64,000 nt of DNA from Parasulfitobacter algicola (GTDB lineage: Bacteria > Pseudomonadota > Alphaproteobacteria > Rhodobacterales > Rhodobacteraceae). The position numbers and the translations under genes were made by a program. The notes under the pieces are model-generated. The model searched no databases. It saw only the letters and a program-made list of their open reading frames with translations, and had not been told where the DNA came from. Where the stretch lies: contig NZ_JABUFE010000001.1 of NCBI RefSeq assembly GCF_013315265.1, positions 278,501 through 342,500 of the forward strand, in the 5' to 3' direction. Shown here piece after piece: positions 23,593 to 31,785 of this stretch (position 1 is its first letter; each line of letters begins with the position of its first letter).

Positions 23593-24617
23593 CCCTTAAG
23601 CAGGCTTTTTTAAAACAATCAGAAAGCTGCTCAAAACTCGGCTCGCCCTTTATGGGTCAGCTTTTACACCTTTTTGCAGACCGCTTTGAACGCGGCACTG
23701 CTCTGGCCGATAAAATGTTTGACTGGCCTGGCGATGCAAGTTCGGCAGGTGCATCTTTACCGTTAAGGCTTGCGGGTGGATTACATGCTTTGGTCTTACG
23801 GGGTGATCTGGCGCTAAAATCTGTCTATCCACCCAATGCCGTATCTGACGATATGCTCTGGTCCGCCGTTAACGAAGCGATGATCCGGAATCAGCCTTTT
23901 TTAATCCATTGGATCGAAAGCGCGCCCCAAACAAACGAAGTCCGCAGAAGCGCCGCCCTGATCGCAGCCGCGCATTTCTTGCACAACAAGGTCAATATGC
24001 CTTTTCGTGTGTCAGAATTAGGGGCAAGTGCCGGGTTGAACCTGATGTGGGACAAATTTGCCCTTCGGGTCGGGGACAAGGTTCTTGGACCCAAAGATGC
24101 GCCAATTCAACTGACGCCTGATTGGGCAGGCCATGCGCCACCTGTTTCACAACCTAATGTTGAAGACCGTCGCGGCGTCGATCTGAGCCCGATTGATCCA
24201 CACTCAGAGCAAGGGAAATTGCGCCTGCGCGCCTATCTTTGGCCAGACCAACCTGACCGACGTCAAATAACAGATATCGCGATTGCAACCGCCCAAGCAA
24301 ATGTCGATCAGTGCGATGCAATTGATTGGCTTGAAAAACGTTTGAAGCACACTCCTGGACAGGCGCATTTGATCTATCACACAATCGCATGGCAATATTT
24401 TCCCAAAGCATTACAGGAACGCGGTAGAAAACTTATTGAAACTGCAGGCCAAACCGCCACAGTAGAAAATCCATTGGCATGGTTGTCAATGGAAGCCGAC
24501 AACACCCCACACAGCGCCGCGCTGACCCTAAGGCTGTGGCCAAGGGATCAGCATTTTAATCTGGCGCGTGTGGATTTTCACGGCCGGTGGATAAATTGGC
24601 TGGCAAATCAGGCATAG
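23589..24617 (+). CDS. DUF2332 family protein
   Basis: A 342-residue soluble protein matching the DUF2332 family of alphaproteobacteria and actinobacteria. The function is unknown to me. Recognisable family segments are PLRLAGGLHALVLRGD (about 58-73), the glycine-rich SELGASAGLNLMWD (about 140-153), which resembles a nucleotide- or SAM-binding turn, and a closing region with YHTIAWQYFP and ARVDFHGRW. The ATGA overlap with pth suggests an operon. A methyltransferase-like fold is a guess from the GASAGLN turn. Confidence 0.8.
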   Translation: MTLKQAFLKQSESCSKLGSPFMGQLLHLFADRFERGTALADKMFDWPGDASSAGASLPLRLAGGLHALVLRGDLALKSVYPPNAVSDDMLWSAVNEAMIRNQPFLIHWIESAPQTNEVRRSAALIAAAHFLHNKVNMPFRVSELGASAGLNLMWDKFALRVGDKVLGPKDAPIQLTPDWAGHAPPVSQPNVEDRRGVDLSPIDPHSEQGKLRLRAYLWPDQPDRRQITDIAIATAQANVDQCDAIDWLEKRLKHTPGQAHLIYHTIAWQYFPKALQERGRKLIETAGQTATVENPLAWLSMEADNTPHSAALTLRLWPRDQHFNLARVDFHGRWINWLANQA

Positions 24618-24632
24618 AAGGCCCGCCTGTTT

Positions 24633-26795
24633 TCACATCTGGCCGATTGAAAAGAACAGCGTTTCACCAGAATGATCATCAACGCCATCGTTGTCAGTGG
24701 ACACAAATCCCTGGCCATTTGGCAAAATCGCCAATCCTTCCACCTTGTCCTGAACATAGCCATTCAGTTGCTTTAGATCGGGTAACAGATCGCGGACGAT
24801 TTCTTTGTTCACAACAGGAAGATCGCCCCCCAAACCAGCCGGTATCATTTCTGACAATGCGATCCGATAGATCTTTTTGGTCACGGCAGCCGTACCGATC
24901 TGATTATCCCGTTCCACCACATAGACGTAATCACCGAACGCTGTGATTTCAGACAGCCCAACCCAGCCTTTTTCAGGCTGCGCTTTTTGATAATGAACGG
25001 CGCCCCATTCTTTTGTATCCGTATGATAGGCGACCAATTTGACGTGATTGTCCGGATCATCGCGCCACTCCCGCTGAACGGCCAGCCAAAGCGTATCACC
25101 GATCTTGGTAATACCTTCGAACCCGAAACGTTTTTCCACAGACATCAATTCCGTAGGTAGGCCAATTTCCTGTTCGATCTGACCATCAGCATTCACATGA
25201 TATAATGCATGCGGAATAACACGATCTGTCCGACCTTCTGAGGCCAGCCAAAAGCCACCTTCGCCGTCCAAAGTTATCCCTTCCAAGTCCAGCTTTTGTG
25301 CCGGTGCACCATCGCGCGTAACACGAATGGCGTCGATGATGCGGGCAGGTTTGACCGACGGGTCAATCTTAAAGATCGTCGGCTGTTGGCCATAAAAGCT
25401 GTCGTTGACGGCATAGATCATACCATCCGAATCCGCCACCATGCCCGAAATTGCGCCCCACCCGATTGGGGCACCCGACGCATCGCTTAACCCTTCCGAC
25501 GTCAGCATCGGATAAGCGGCAGTGCCTTGGCCATATTCAAAAATCATCACATGGCTACGAATACCCCCATCTGGGCCAAGGTCGGCTTCGTTGGCAGAAA
25601 TCAGCAGATTGCGATCGGGGATGGCGACAAAGCCCTCTGGCCCGATACCCGACGGTAAAAGCTGTGTCAGAACCGGGGATGCAAGATCAGAGATATCATA
25701 GACACCCACAACCGATGCACGTTCTGCCCCGACAAAGGCGATTGGTGTGCCATTAAATATCGCTGTTTCAATCGATTCCGGTTCAATACCTTTGTTGCCG
25801 GACCGTTCTTCGGGATAGTGGCCGATCTGAATGATAGCATGTTCAAAAGATGTACCGCTTTCGTAAACGACATCGCCATCCTTATGGAAAATCGTCCAAC
25901 TGCGACTTCCGCCGTCCATATCACCTTCGTTTGCGGTGGCGAAATGCATGTCATCAATCCATTTGACAGCGTCGGGTTCACGCACGCGGAACGGTTGGCT
26001 TTGGTTAAAAAGCAACGCCCCTTCTTCGATCAGATCGACCTGTTCCAGATCGACAGCACCTGCAGAAAAATGACTGATAATGCTGTCATCACGCGCCACA
26101 ACCACAATGTGATTGTTTTCCTGAAGACTAACGACCGTTTCACCAAGTGTGTTGATATCGACGTATTCCGGTTCAGGGTCTTCGGGCGATACAGCAGCAA
26201 GTCCCGTCAGATCAACAGTGCGCAGACTGCCGCATTGCAGCGCACCATTTGCGATGTCAATCATCAGCAGCATTCCGGCAGGCATCTGGCCTGTTCGCCC
26301 GTCGCCCGCGTCTTCGTCGCGTTCGTTTTCAATGGCGACTGATAGAAAAGTTCCGTCTTGAGCCACAGCCACGGCATCAGGTTGTCCACCCAAATCACAA
26401 CGCCCTGTCTGAACACGCGTTGCCAGATCAAACGCCACAACATAACCGGATGGCGCGGTATAGCTGTTAGATGTGTTCACCGCGACAAACGCCTGGTTTC
26501 CAGTCACAGACACAGATGCCGGTTCACCATCAATCGGTATGTTGCCCAAAGGTATGGGGGATGCGGGATCTGAAATATCGATCATACCTATCACCCCCAA
26601 AGGGCCATCCGTATATACAAGCGTCATGCCGTCAGCCGTCGCCGCAATAATTTCAGCCGATGATTCCTTGGTAACATCATCACCGTTGTTCAAAGCAGTC
26701 TCGAACGATGCTATGCGGTTAAAATTCATCTCAGCCCAGCTGGCACTTGCCGTCAGCGCAAGGATCGATGTTATGTATATTAGACGTTTTGACAC
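24633..26795 (-). CDS. Secreted phytase-like/esterase-like beta-propeller protein
   Basis: A 720-residue protein with a Sec signal peptide (MSKRLIYITSILALTASASWA). The N-terminal two thirds has repeated beta-propeller blades with LATRVQTG- and GEPASVSVTGNQAFVAVNT-type strands, typical of 'choice-of-anchor I' proteins. The C-terminal third (about residues 440-720) resembles the 'esterase-like activity of phytase' domain, with KLDLEGITLDGEGGFWLASE. It is likely periplasmic or extracellular and possibly a phosphatase or phosphodiesterase for organic phosphate, but I see no clear catalytic signature. It is monocistronic, convergent with the DUF2332 gene. A possible Pho box upstream was weighed and not accepted. 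Confidence 0.8.
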   Translation of the reverse strand: MSKRLIYITSILALTASASWAEMNFNRIASFETALNNGDDVTKESSAEIIAATADGMTLVYTDGPLGVIGMIDISDPASPIPLGNIPIDGEPASVSVTGNQAFVAVNTSNSYTAPSGYVVAFDLATRVQTGRCDLGGQPDAVAVAQDGTFLSVAIENERDEDAGDGRTGQMPAGMLLMIDIANGALQCGSLRTVDLTGLAAVSPEDPEPEYVDINTLGETVVSLQENNHIVVVARDDSIISHFSAGAVDLEQVDLIEEGALLFNQSQPFRVREPDAVKWIDDMHFATANEGDMDGGSRSWTIFHKDGDVVYESGTSFEHAIIQIGHYPEERSGNKGIEPESIETAIFNGTPIAFVGAERASVVGVYDISDLASPVLTQLLPSGIGPEGFVAIPDRNLLISANEADLGPDGGIRSHVMIFEYGQGTAAYPMLTSEGLSDASGAPIGWGAISGMVADSDGMIYAVNDSFYGQQPTIFKIDPSVKPARIIDAIRVTRDGAPAQKLDLEGITLDGEGGFWLASEGRTDRVIPHALYHVNADGQIEQEIGLPTELMSVEKRFGFEGITKIGDTLWLAVQREWRDDPDNHVKLVAYHTDTKEWGAVHYQKAQPEKGWVGLSEITAFGDYVYVVERDNQIGTAAVTKKIYRIALSEMIPAGLGGDLPVVNKEIVRDLLPDLKQLNGYVQDKVEGLAILPNGQGFVSTDNDGVDDHSGETLFFSIGQM

Positions 26796-26949
26796 ATCAC
26801 TCTCCGTTCAGTTTCATTCAAGCGGAGATGTCTTACATACACGACATCCATGTAACGGTTTTATTTTGGTTTCGTAAAAGATTTCCAGCCGGACTTTTAC
26901 GCGCTACAACGCACTGAGAATAAGAAACTTTGCATTCGGAAACAGAACT

Positions 26950-27156
26950 TTACTGATCTGCAAACCCAAGATGCTGAAGCGCTTTTTTTGCCAGCATCTT
27001 TTCGTTCTGGTCAGCGGATAATGCAGATATATTAAGTGATTTTATGATTGGGCTTAATTTATGCGTTGCGATTTTATTTCGCATGAATTCGTGAACTTCA
27101 CCTTCAGGCATGTTCAGAATGTCTTCGGCGGTTAACTGATGACCATTCAAATTCAT
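26950..27156 (-). CDS. Small hypothetical protein
   Basis: A 68-residue ORF starting MNLNGHQLTAEDILNMPEGE and ending KALQHLGFADQ, predicted soluble and helical, with AGGGG about 10 bases before the start. Amino-acid make-up and hydrophobic spacing look like a real small protein, but I recognise no family. It stands alone between the phytase-like gene and the damaged phosphonate region. Confidence 0.55.
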   Translation of the reverse strand: MNLNGHQLTAEDILNMPEGEVHEFMRNKIATHKLSPIIKSLNISALSADQNEKMLAKKALQHLGFADQ

Positions 27157-27537
27157 GTTTCATCACCCCTGATGCAGCATATCCCCGAAAACAGAATTAA
27201 CGCGCATTTCACGGTTAAGCGAGTCCTTAATGCTGCAAAAAGGTGCTTCGTGACAAAAGCTTCATTGGAAAGGCATCTGGCGTTTGAAGAACTGACATAA
27301 TCCAAGGCACAGGTCCTGGGGATAGTCACTGTGCTTCCAATCGACAAGCTGACCCAAAAATCTGGCCGAAATACCGCTGTAGGTACTATTTCCCAAAACT
27401 GAAATCCACCATGCTGTTGATATTCTTGATCGTGTAGGCATCGCTAATCACGCCTCAAATCATGCCGAAGCCCTGTCAGGGGCCAGCCGAAACGCGCCGC
27501 AATTAGCGTGTGCCTGCATTTTAGAAAAACAAGCGCC
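27157..27537. other. Non-genic stretch with coding-like fragments
   Basis: No complete gene is visible in these 381 bases. Two short plus-strand open stretches look like decayed protein: about 27193-27300, ending RHLAFEELT-stop, and about 27401-27541, starting EIHHAVDILDRVGIANHASN and ending at a stop that overlaps the phnF stop. Neither has a start codon with SD and I cannot assign a family. They may be remains of a gene that once flanked the phosphonate locus. Confidence 0.35.
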
Positions 27538-28152
27538 TTAGGGGTTATATACCGTCAGCGTAACCCGATCCCCGGCAAACCAGCTGTGACCATATTCGAT
27601 GGGCCTGCTATTCATATCGACGTTGACGGAAACCGTCCGCAAAATCGGTGCGCCTTCAGATATGCGTAGATGCAGCGCTTGGGTTGCGTTTGCTTGCTTG
27701 GCGGTTAGTCGCGTTGTAGCACGGATATAATCATCTATGCCTTCCTTTCTCAGTGCTGACGTCACTGATTGTGTTTGCAGTAAGTGCGTCAGAAAATCAG
27801 GAAAACGTTGCGCGGAAAAGATGCTGCGAAAGGTGGCAATTGGCTGACCATCCGCCAGCGACAAACCTTCATAGACATGAACCGCTTCGCCGGGTGCGAT
27901 CTGCAGGGCCAAAGCCTCTTTTTCTGCCGCATTTCGGGTTTCAGTCATCAGGATCTGTTTTTCCGGTGTCCGACCTGCTGCGCGCAGATTTTGATGAAAC
28001 CGCACCCGCTGCCCAATCGCATAGTCAGTGGGTTTTGTGGTCACAAACACCCCGGCCCCACGCCGCGAATGAACCAGACCATCTTGCGCCATTTCAGCCA
28101 ATGCGCGTCGTATTGTGTGCCGATTAACACCAAAGCGACCCGCCAAAGACAC
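27538..28152 (-). pseudogene. phnF: phnF, GntR-family phosphonate regulator, 5'-truncated
   Basis: A GntR/HutC-type regulator of C-P lyase genes. The remaining 204 codons begin inside the winged helix at LAGRFGVNRHTIRRALAEMA and include the complete ligand-binding UTRA domain to the end (YGHSWFAGDRVTLTVYNP). About 30-35 residues expected before the recognition helix are missing: the first helix and the G-x-x-LPTE turn. In-frame sequence upstream of 28152 meets a stop within a few codons. The only start left is the GTG at 28152, without SD. It lies head to head with the likewise truncated phnG, so one deletion probably removed both starts and the promoter. Confidence 0.78.
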
Positions 28153-28189
28153 TGAACATCTTTTTAATAGATTGGGCGTTCATCCCCGC

Positions 28190-28405
28190 CATTCTTGGCT
28201 TCGCCTACCTGAAACCAGCACTGTCATAATACGTGGACGCGAAGGTGCCACCTTTAATCTTGGTGAAATGGCCATCACCCGTTTTTCGCTGAAACCAGAC
28301 AGCGGCGAAGTTGCCCATGGCAATGTTCAGGGGCGTGACATGACTAACAAGGCAGCTGCCACAAAGGTTGAATTCTTTACAATGGTTCGGGGGGATAACA
28401 AATGA
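28190..28405 (+). pseudogene. phnG: phnG remnant, C-P lyase subunit, with 5' and internal losses
   Basis: Recognisable PhnG blocks in order: WLRLPETSTVIIRGRE, FNLGEMAITRFSLKPDSGEV, HGNVQGRD and AAATKVEFFTMVRGDNK. The N-terminal third is missing. A few residues are lost between RGRE and FNLGE, where the family usually has a GGTGAPF-like stretch. About 40-45 residues normally between VQGRD and AATxVxFFTxVRG are gone, all in frame. PhnG is part of the PhnGHIJ core that couples phosphonate to ATP ribose. The stop overlaps an ATG (ATGA) where phnH would start. As it stands it cannot be a working subunit. Confidence 0.72.
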
Positions 28406-28440
28406 ATGCGCCCCATCACTTAACGCAGACGCACAAGTGA
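28402..28440 (+). pseudogene. phnH: First codons of phnH, rest deleted
   Basis: The ATG at 28402 overlaps the phnG stop, exactly where phnH starts in C-P lyase operons. It reads only 12 codons (MNAPHHLTQTHK) before a stop at 28438-28440, after which the plus strand has no PhnH-like sequence. The assignment rests on position and overlap, as the residues are too few for homology. Confidence 0.4.
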
Positions 28441-28782
28441 TCAGCCATCGCGCCCTTTGACAAAAAAACTTATCAAGATCAGTACCGCACCAGCACCAAG
28501 ACCACCCCCAAGGATCATGAAAATGATGCGTCGAAGCGCGTCTGGGTCGCTGATCCTTGTACCCTCTTGCGACATCAGCAGCGCCGGAAGACCAACCCCC
28601 ATGGCAAGCGCCCCGATAATTACGGTCAGTCCAACAAGCCGAAGCATCAGACGTGGGTTGGATTTTCGTTTAGCCAATATTTTTCTCAATTTTTCAATGA
28701 TCTGGGCTTTCTGTATCGCAGAATCATGGCGTGTACTTCGAATGTCAACATATTCTGCATACCGGCGCTGAAGGCCACACAT
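28441..28782 (-). CDS. Putative two-helix membrane protein sitting in the phn gap
   Basis: A 113-residue ORF from an ATG at 28782. A helical, charged N-terminus (RRYAEYVDIRSTRHDSAIQK) is followed by a membrane helix (RLVGLTVIIGALAMGVGLP) and a second near the C-terminus (IIFMILGGGLGAGAVLILIS). The same frame stays coding-like up to about 28869 (KKDYKTSVDASLGNLDPVQP), where no ATG exists, so the true 5' end may have been lost at the junction with the phnL remnant. I recognise no family. It lies antisense to the lost phn genes. Confidence 0.45.
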   Translation of the reverse strand: MCGLQRRYAEYVDIRSTRHDSAIQKAQIIEKLRKILAKRKSNPRLMLRLVGLTVIIGALAMGVGLPALLMSQEGTRISDPDALRRIIFMILGGGLGAGAVLILISFFVKGRDG

Positions 28783-28869
28783 TATGGAACGATCCGCAAT
28801 GCCGCGACCGACTGGCTGGACCGGGTCGAGATTACCCAAACTCGCGTCAACGCTTGTCTTATAATCTTT

Positions 28870-28998
28870 TTTATTGGCACTTCTGCCTATAAAGCTCGCG
28901 GCGCGGCAGTTGTTGGAATTTTCCATGACCACGCTGTTGGTAACCATGTCTGTGACCGCAATATCGATGTACCATGTTTCATGCCAAAGGTGTCTTGA
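28870..28998 (+). pseudogene. phnL: phnL 3' remnant
   Basis: The last about 36 codons (from 28888) read KARGAAVVGIFHDHAVGNHV then CDRNIDV, matching the C-terminal end of the ABC-type protein PhnL (family pattern KARGAAxVGIFHDxxVRxxVxDRxxDV). Everything upstream, including the Walker A, signature and Walker B motifs, is absent. The stop overlaps the phnN ATG (TGATG), so the original operon junction is preserved. Confidence 0.72.
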
Positions 28999-29534
28999 TG
29001 ACTGGACGTTTGATTGCTGTTTTGGGCCGTTCGGATGCGGGCAAGGATACTGTAATAAATGGACTTTGCGCACGTGCGCCACAACTTCATAAAGTGCAAC
29101 GCACTATTACGCGACAGGCCAAAGCAGAAGACTGCGCCAGCGTCACGCAGGCCGAATTTCAGCATCTGGATCAGATAGGTACGTTTTGTTTGGCATGGCA
29201 CTCGCACGGGCTGTCTTATGGCATTCCAAAGAACACATTGGCCATCGTTCAAAACGGTCAGGATGCTATTACAAACCTGTCGCGCGGTGTTTTGTTGACC
29301 GCACAAACGATGTTTCCGAACCTGTTGATTTTGTCCCTGACTGTCCCGGCTAAGGTATTGGCCAAACGCCTGATCGAGCGCGGGCGTGAAACTGAAGAAG
29401 ACATCGCAAAACGTCTTGCCCAAGCACAATGTACATTGCCGAAAATACTGGATATTCATTCAATAGATAACAGCGGCCCTATCGAAAAGACCCTTAATAT
29501 CGCTTTGGCTATTCTTCACCCAGTCAGGGCATAG
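28998..29534 (+). CDS. phnN: Ribose 1,5-bisphosphate phosphokinase PhnN
   Basis: Phosphorylates ribose 1,5-bisphosphate to PRPP, the salvage step after the C-P lyase reaction. It is 178 residues long with a guanylate-kinase-like fold. The P-loop is GRSDAGKD (10-17) and RTITR follows at the nucleotide-binding region. The C-terminal VLAKRLIERGRETEEDIAKR is characteristic. I chose the ATG at 28998 because it overlaps the phnL stop and gives the family N-terminus MTGRLIAVLGRSDAGKD. The frame is intact although the C-P lyase core is lost. Its 3' end overlaps the convergent DUF1045 gene by 19 bases. Confidence 0.85.
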   Translation: MTGRLIAVLGRSDAGKDTVINGLCARAPQLHKVQRTITRQAKAEDCASVTQAEFQHLDQIGTFCLAWHSHGLSYGIPKNTLAIVQNGQDAITNLSRGVLLTAQTMFPNLLILSLTVPAKVLAKRLIERGRETEEDIAKRLAQAQCTLPKILDIHSIDNSGPIEKTLNIALAILHPVRA

Positions 29535-30193
29535 CGATGAATTTCGTGAAAAAATCCATCGTCCGCCTCGCCCACCAAAGTCAGATCATTGATGACAAAA
29601 GGTGCGGGCAACATGCGGTCCAACTGTGGCTTCAAGGCAGCCCTAACCGTTTGAAGTGTTCCCGCGTCCAAAGATCCGCTGACCGTTATATGAAAACGAA
29701 ATTCCTCAAGAACATAGGGATAACCCCATTTTTCCAGCAATTCACCCTGTCGCGCAGACAGGTTGGATTTGCGGCGGCGCGCAAGTTCATCTGCAGTTGC
29801 CGGTCTGCGAAATTTATCCAGTTCCGTCACAACACTGTCCGCCAGCTGGTTCAAACCACTTGTATCACCAACGGGTGTCAGCGCCAGAAACTGCGCGATT
29901 TGCGACAGTTGCAAACCATCCGCCTTAGCTGGTCGGATCGATTGGGACAGCTTTGCAATGGCATCCTGCAAATGATTGCGCGTCAGCCCATCGGCCAGAT
30001 AAAATGGCGGCTTCAACGTACCATGAAACCCATATTTTCTGGGAACATGCGTGACAGTATTAATGCCAGGCAAACTATCCAGGTGGGGCATGGGCGTGCC
30101 ATTAGCGATATCCCATCCCAGCCAACTTGCGCCGAAGTCTGCAAAACTGCCTTTTGGCGGTGTGTAATAAATGCCAAACCTTTTGAAATTCAT
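29516..30193 (-). CDS. DUF1045 protein, 2H phosphoesterase-like, phosphonate-linked
   Basis: A 225-residue protein of the DUF1045 family found next to phnM/phnN in alphaproteobacteria. Two HxT motifs, His57 (GFHGTLKPPF) and His168 (FRFHITVSG), are the hallmark of 2H phosphoesterases such as cyclic phosphodiesterases. It may therefore open the cyclic ribose phosphate made in C-P lyase metabolism, a job done by PhnP in E. coli. That function is inference. I chose the ATG at 30193 (MNFKRFGIYYTPPKGSFADF). It is divergent from phnM with 46 bases between the starts. Confidence 0.82.
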   Translation of the reverse strand: MNFKRFGIYYTPPKGSFADFGASWLGWDIANGTPMPHLDSLPGINTVTHVPRKYGFHGTLKPPFYLADGLTRNHLQDAIAKLSQSIRPAKADGLQLSQIAQFLALTPVGDTSGLNQLADSVVTELDKFRRPATADELARRRKSNLSARQGELLEKWGYPYVLEEFRFHITVSGSLDAGTLQTVRAALKPQLDRMLPAPFVINDLTLVGEADDGFFHEIHRYALTG

Positions 30194-30239
30194 CGCCTTG
30201 TTCCTTTGGCCCAACCTGAAGAAGTTGGTTAACATTTCC

Positions 30240-31385
30240 ATGACACATGACCTTATATTGGCCAATGCCACGCTTGTTTTGCCGACCGAAACCGTCAAGG
30301 GTAGTCTGACGGTTCGCAATGGCATTATCACGTCGATTGATACCGGCCATACCGTGCCCTCAGACGCAATAGATTGCCAAGGCGATTATGTGGCGCCGGG
30401 TTTGATCGAACTGCACACCGATAATCTGGAACGGCATATCAACCCGCGTCCCAAAGTTGACTGGCCCCATCAGGCCGCCATTCTTGCCCATGATGGTGAA
30501 TTGGCCAGCACAGGTATTACGACTGTGTTTGATGCCATCCGTGTTGGATCAATCGTGTCAAATCAAACAGCAAGATACCGTAAATATGCGCGTCAGATGG
30601 CAAATGAAATTCTGGCGATGCGGGATGCCGGGGCATTGAAGATCAGCCATCATTTGCATTTGCGCGCCGAGATCTGTTCTGAAACATTGATTGATGAATT
30701 GGCTGAATTTGGACCACAGGATCGCATTGGCATCATCAGCCTGATGGATCACACCCCAGGACAGCGCCAGTTTTCCGATCTATCAAAGTTCGAAGATTAT
30801 GTTTGCGGCAAACACGGGTTAAGCAAAAATGATTTCGATATCTATGTTCAACAACTCTATGATATTCACTCAGAATTAGGGGCCAAGCACGAAGCGGCTG
30901 CTGTCGAAGCGGCCAATCGGTTGGGGGCGACGCTTGCCAGCCATGATGACACGACCGCTGAACAAGTTGGCGTATCCAAAACCCACGGCATCACTGTTGC
31001 GGAATTTCCCACAACAGTTGTTGCAGCCCAAGCCTGTAAGGCGTCAGATATCGGCATCATCATGGGGGCCCCCAATCTGGTACGGGGTGGATCACATTCC
31101 GGCAATGTGGCAGCCGCGGATCTGGCGCAAATTGATCATCTGGATATTCTGTCATCTGATTACGTGCCCGCATCCCTTTTGCTGGGGGCCGTTCATTTGG
31201 GCAACCTTTGGGGAAATATGGCGCGCGGGGTATCAACAGTGACATCTGCGCCAGCCCAAGCAGCACATCTTGATGACAGGGGCAGTTTAAGATCAGGCGC
31301 TAGGGCCGATATCATCCGCTTTAGTACATTACATAAAATACCCGCGGTGCGTGGTGTCTGGTCAAATGGGTTGCGTGTTGGCTGA
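30240..31385 (+). CDS. phnM: PhnM, ribose-1-methylphosphonate-triphosphate diphosphatase
   Basis: A 381-residue member of the amidohydrolase superfamily. PhnM removes pyrophosphate from alpha-D-ribose 1-methylphosphonate 5-triphosphate before C-P bond cleavage. The first metal-site region is LIELHTDNLERH (His59 onward). Other family blocks include LMDHTPGQRQF, SHDDTTAEQV and the C-terminal PNLVRGGSHSGN and LSSDYVPASLL. I chose the ATG at 30240 (MTHDLILANATLVLPTE). No frame damage is seen, so it is either recently orphaned or serves another pathway or a C-P lyase elsewhere in the genome. Confidence 0.9.
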   Translation: MTHDLILANATLVLPTETVKGSLTVRNGIITSIDTGHTVPSDAIDCQGDYVAPGLIELHTDNLERHINPRPKVDWPHQAAILAHDGELASTGITTVFDAIRVGSIVSNQTARYRKYARQMANEILAMRDAGALKISHHLHLRAEICSETLIDELAEFGPQDRIGIISLMDHTPGQRQFSDLSKFEDYVCGKHGLSKNDFDIYVQQLYDIHSELGAKHEAAAVEAANRLGATLASHDDTTAEQVGVSKTHGITVAEFPTTVVAAQACKASDIGIIMGAPNLVRGGSHSGNVAAADLAQIDHLDILSSDYVPASLLLGAVHLGNLWGNMARGVSTVTSAPAQAAHLDDRGSLRSGARADIIRFSTLHKIPAVRGVWSNGLRVG

Positions 31386-31785
31386 TGATTCTAAGACCGC
31401 CCTGTTTAGATTCGCATACCTTTTTTCGGCCATTGCCCCAGAGTCAGCAAAAAATTATGACTTTTGCTATGAATTAGCCACATTTTTTATTGGGCTGTTT
31501 CCTGATTGGAAACCATAACCTCTGATTGTATGCATTGGTGGCAAAACTCAAAAGAGCCTTTATAATAAGGGAATTAACTATTTTTAGTAGTTAGAGTACC
31601 ATGCGGTATATGCATCACTATAATTGGTTAAGATGTCACGTTAACTTAACATAAGGCTTGTGGTCGTGCCTTAATTAAGTCGCTATAATACCAAATTGTC
31701 GGCGTCGTTTTCACTAAAAAATCGCCTTTTGTATCGTTAGTTAATTGCTAACATTAGTAAATATCAATCTGGGGATGGGCATCCT
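31386..31785. other. AT-rich intergenic region upstream of the kinase operon
   Basis: 400 bases without a gene. A perfect -10 hexamer TATAAT lies at 31684-31689, but no good -35 at 16-18 bases. A small inverted repeat GTTAG/CTAAC (31736-31752) lies close to the kinase start. It presumably carries the promoter of the kinase-FHA-phosphatase operon. No terminator for phnM could be assigned. Confidence 0.4.

Noticed and set aside
26796..26900. Pho box upstream of the phytase-like gene
   Set aside because: Only loose GTTACA/GTCGTG-like repeats are seen. They do not match the CTGTCAT direct-repeat pattern closely enough.
27153..27347. 64-codon minus-strand frame
   Set aside because: Biased, Cys-rich residues and no SD. 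The opposite strand looks more coding-like, though also broken.
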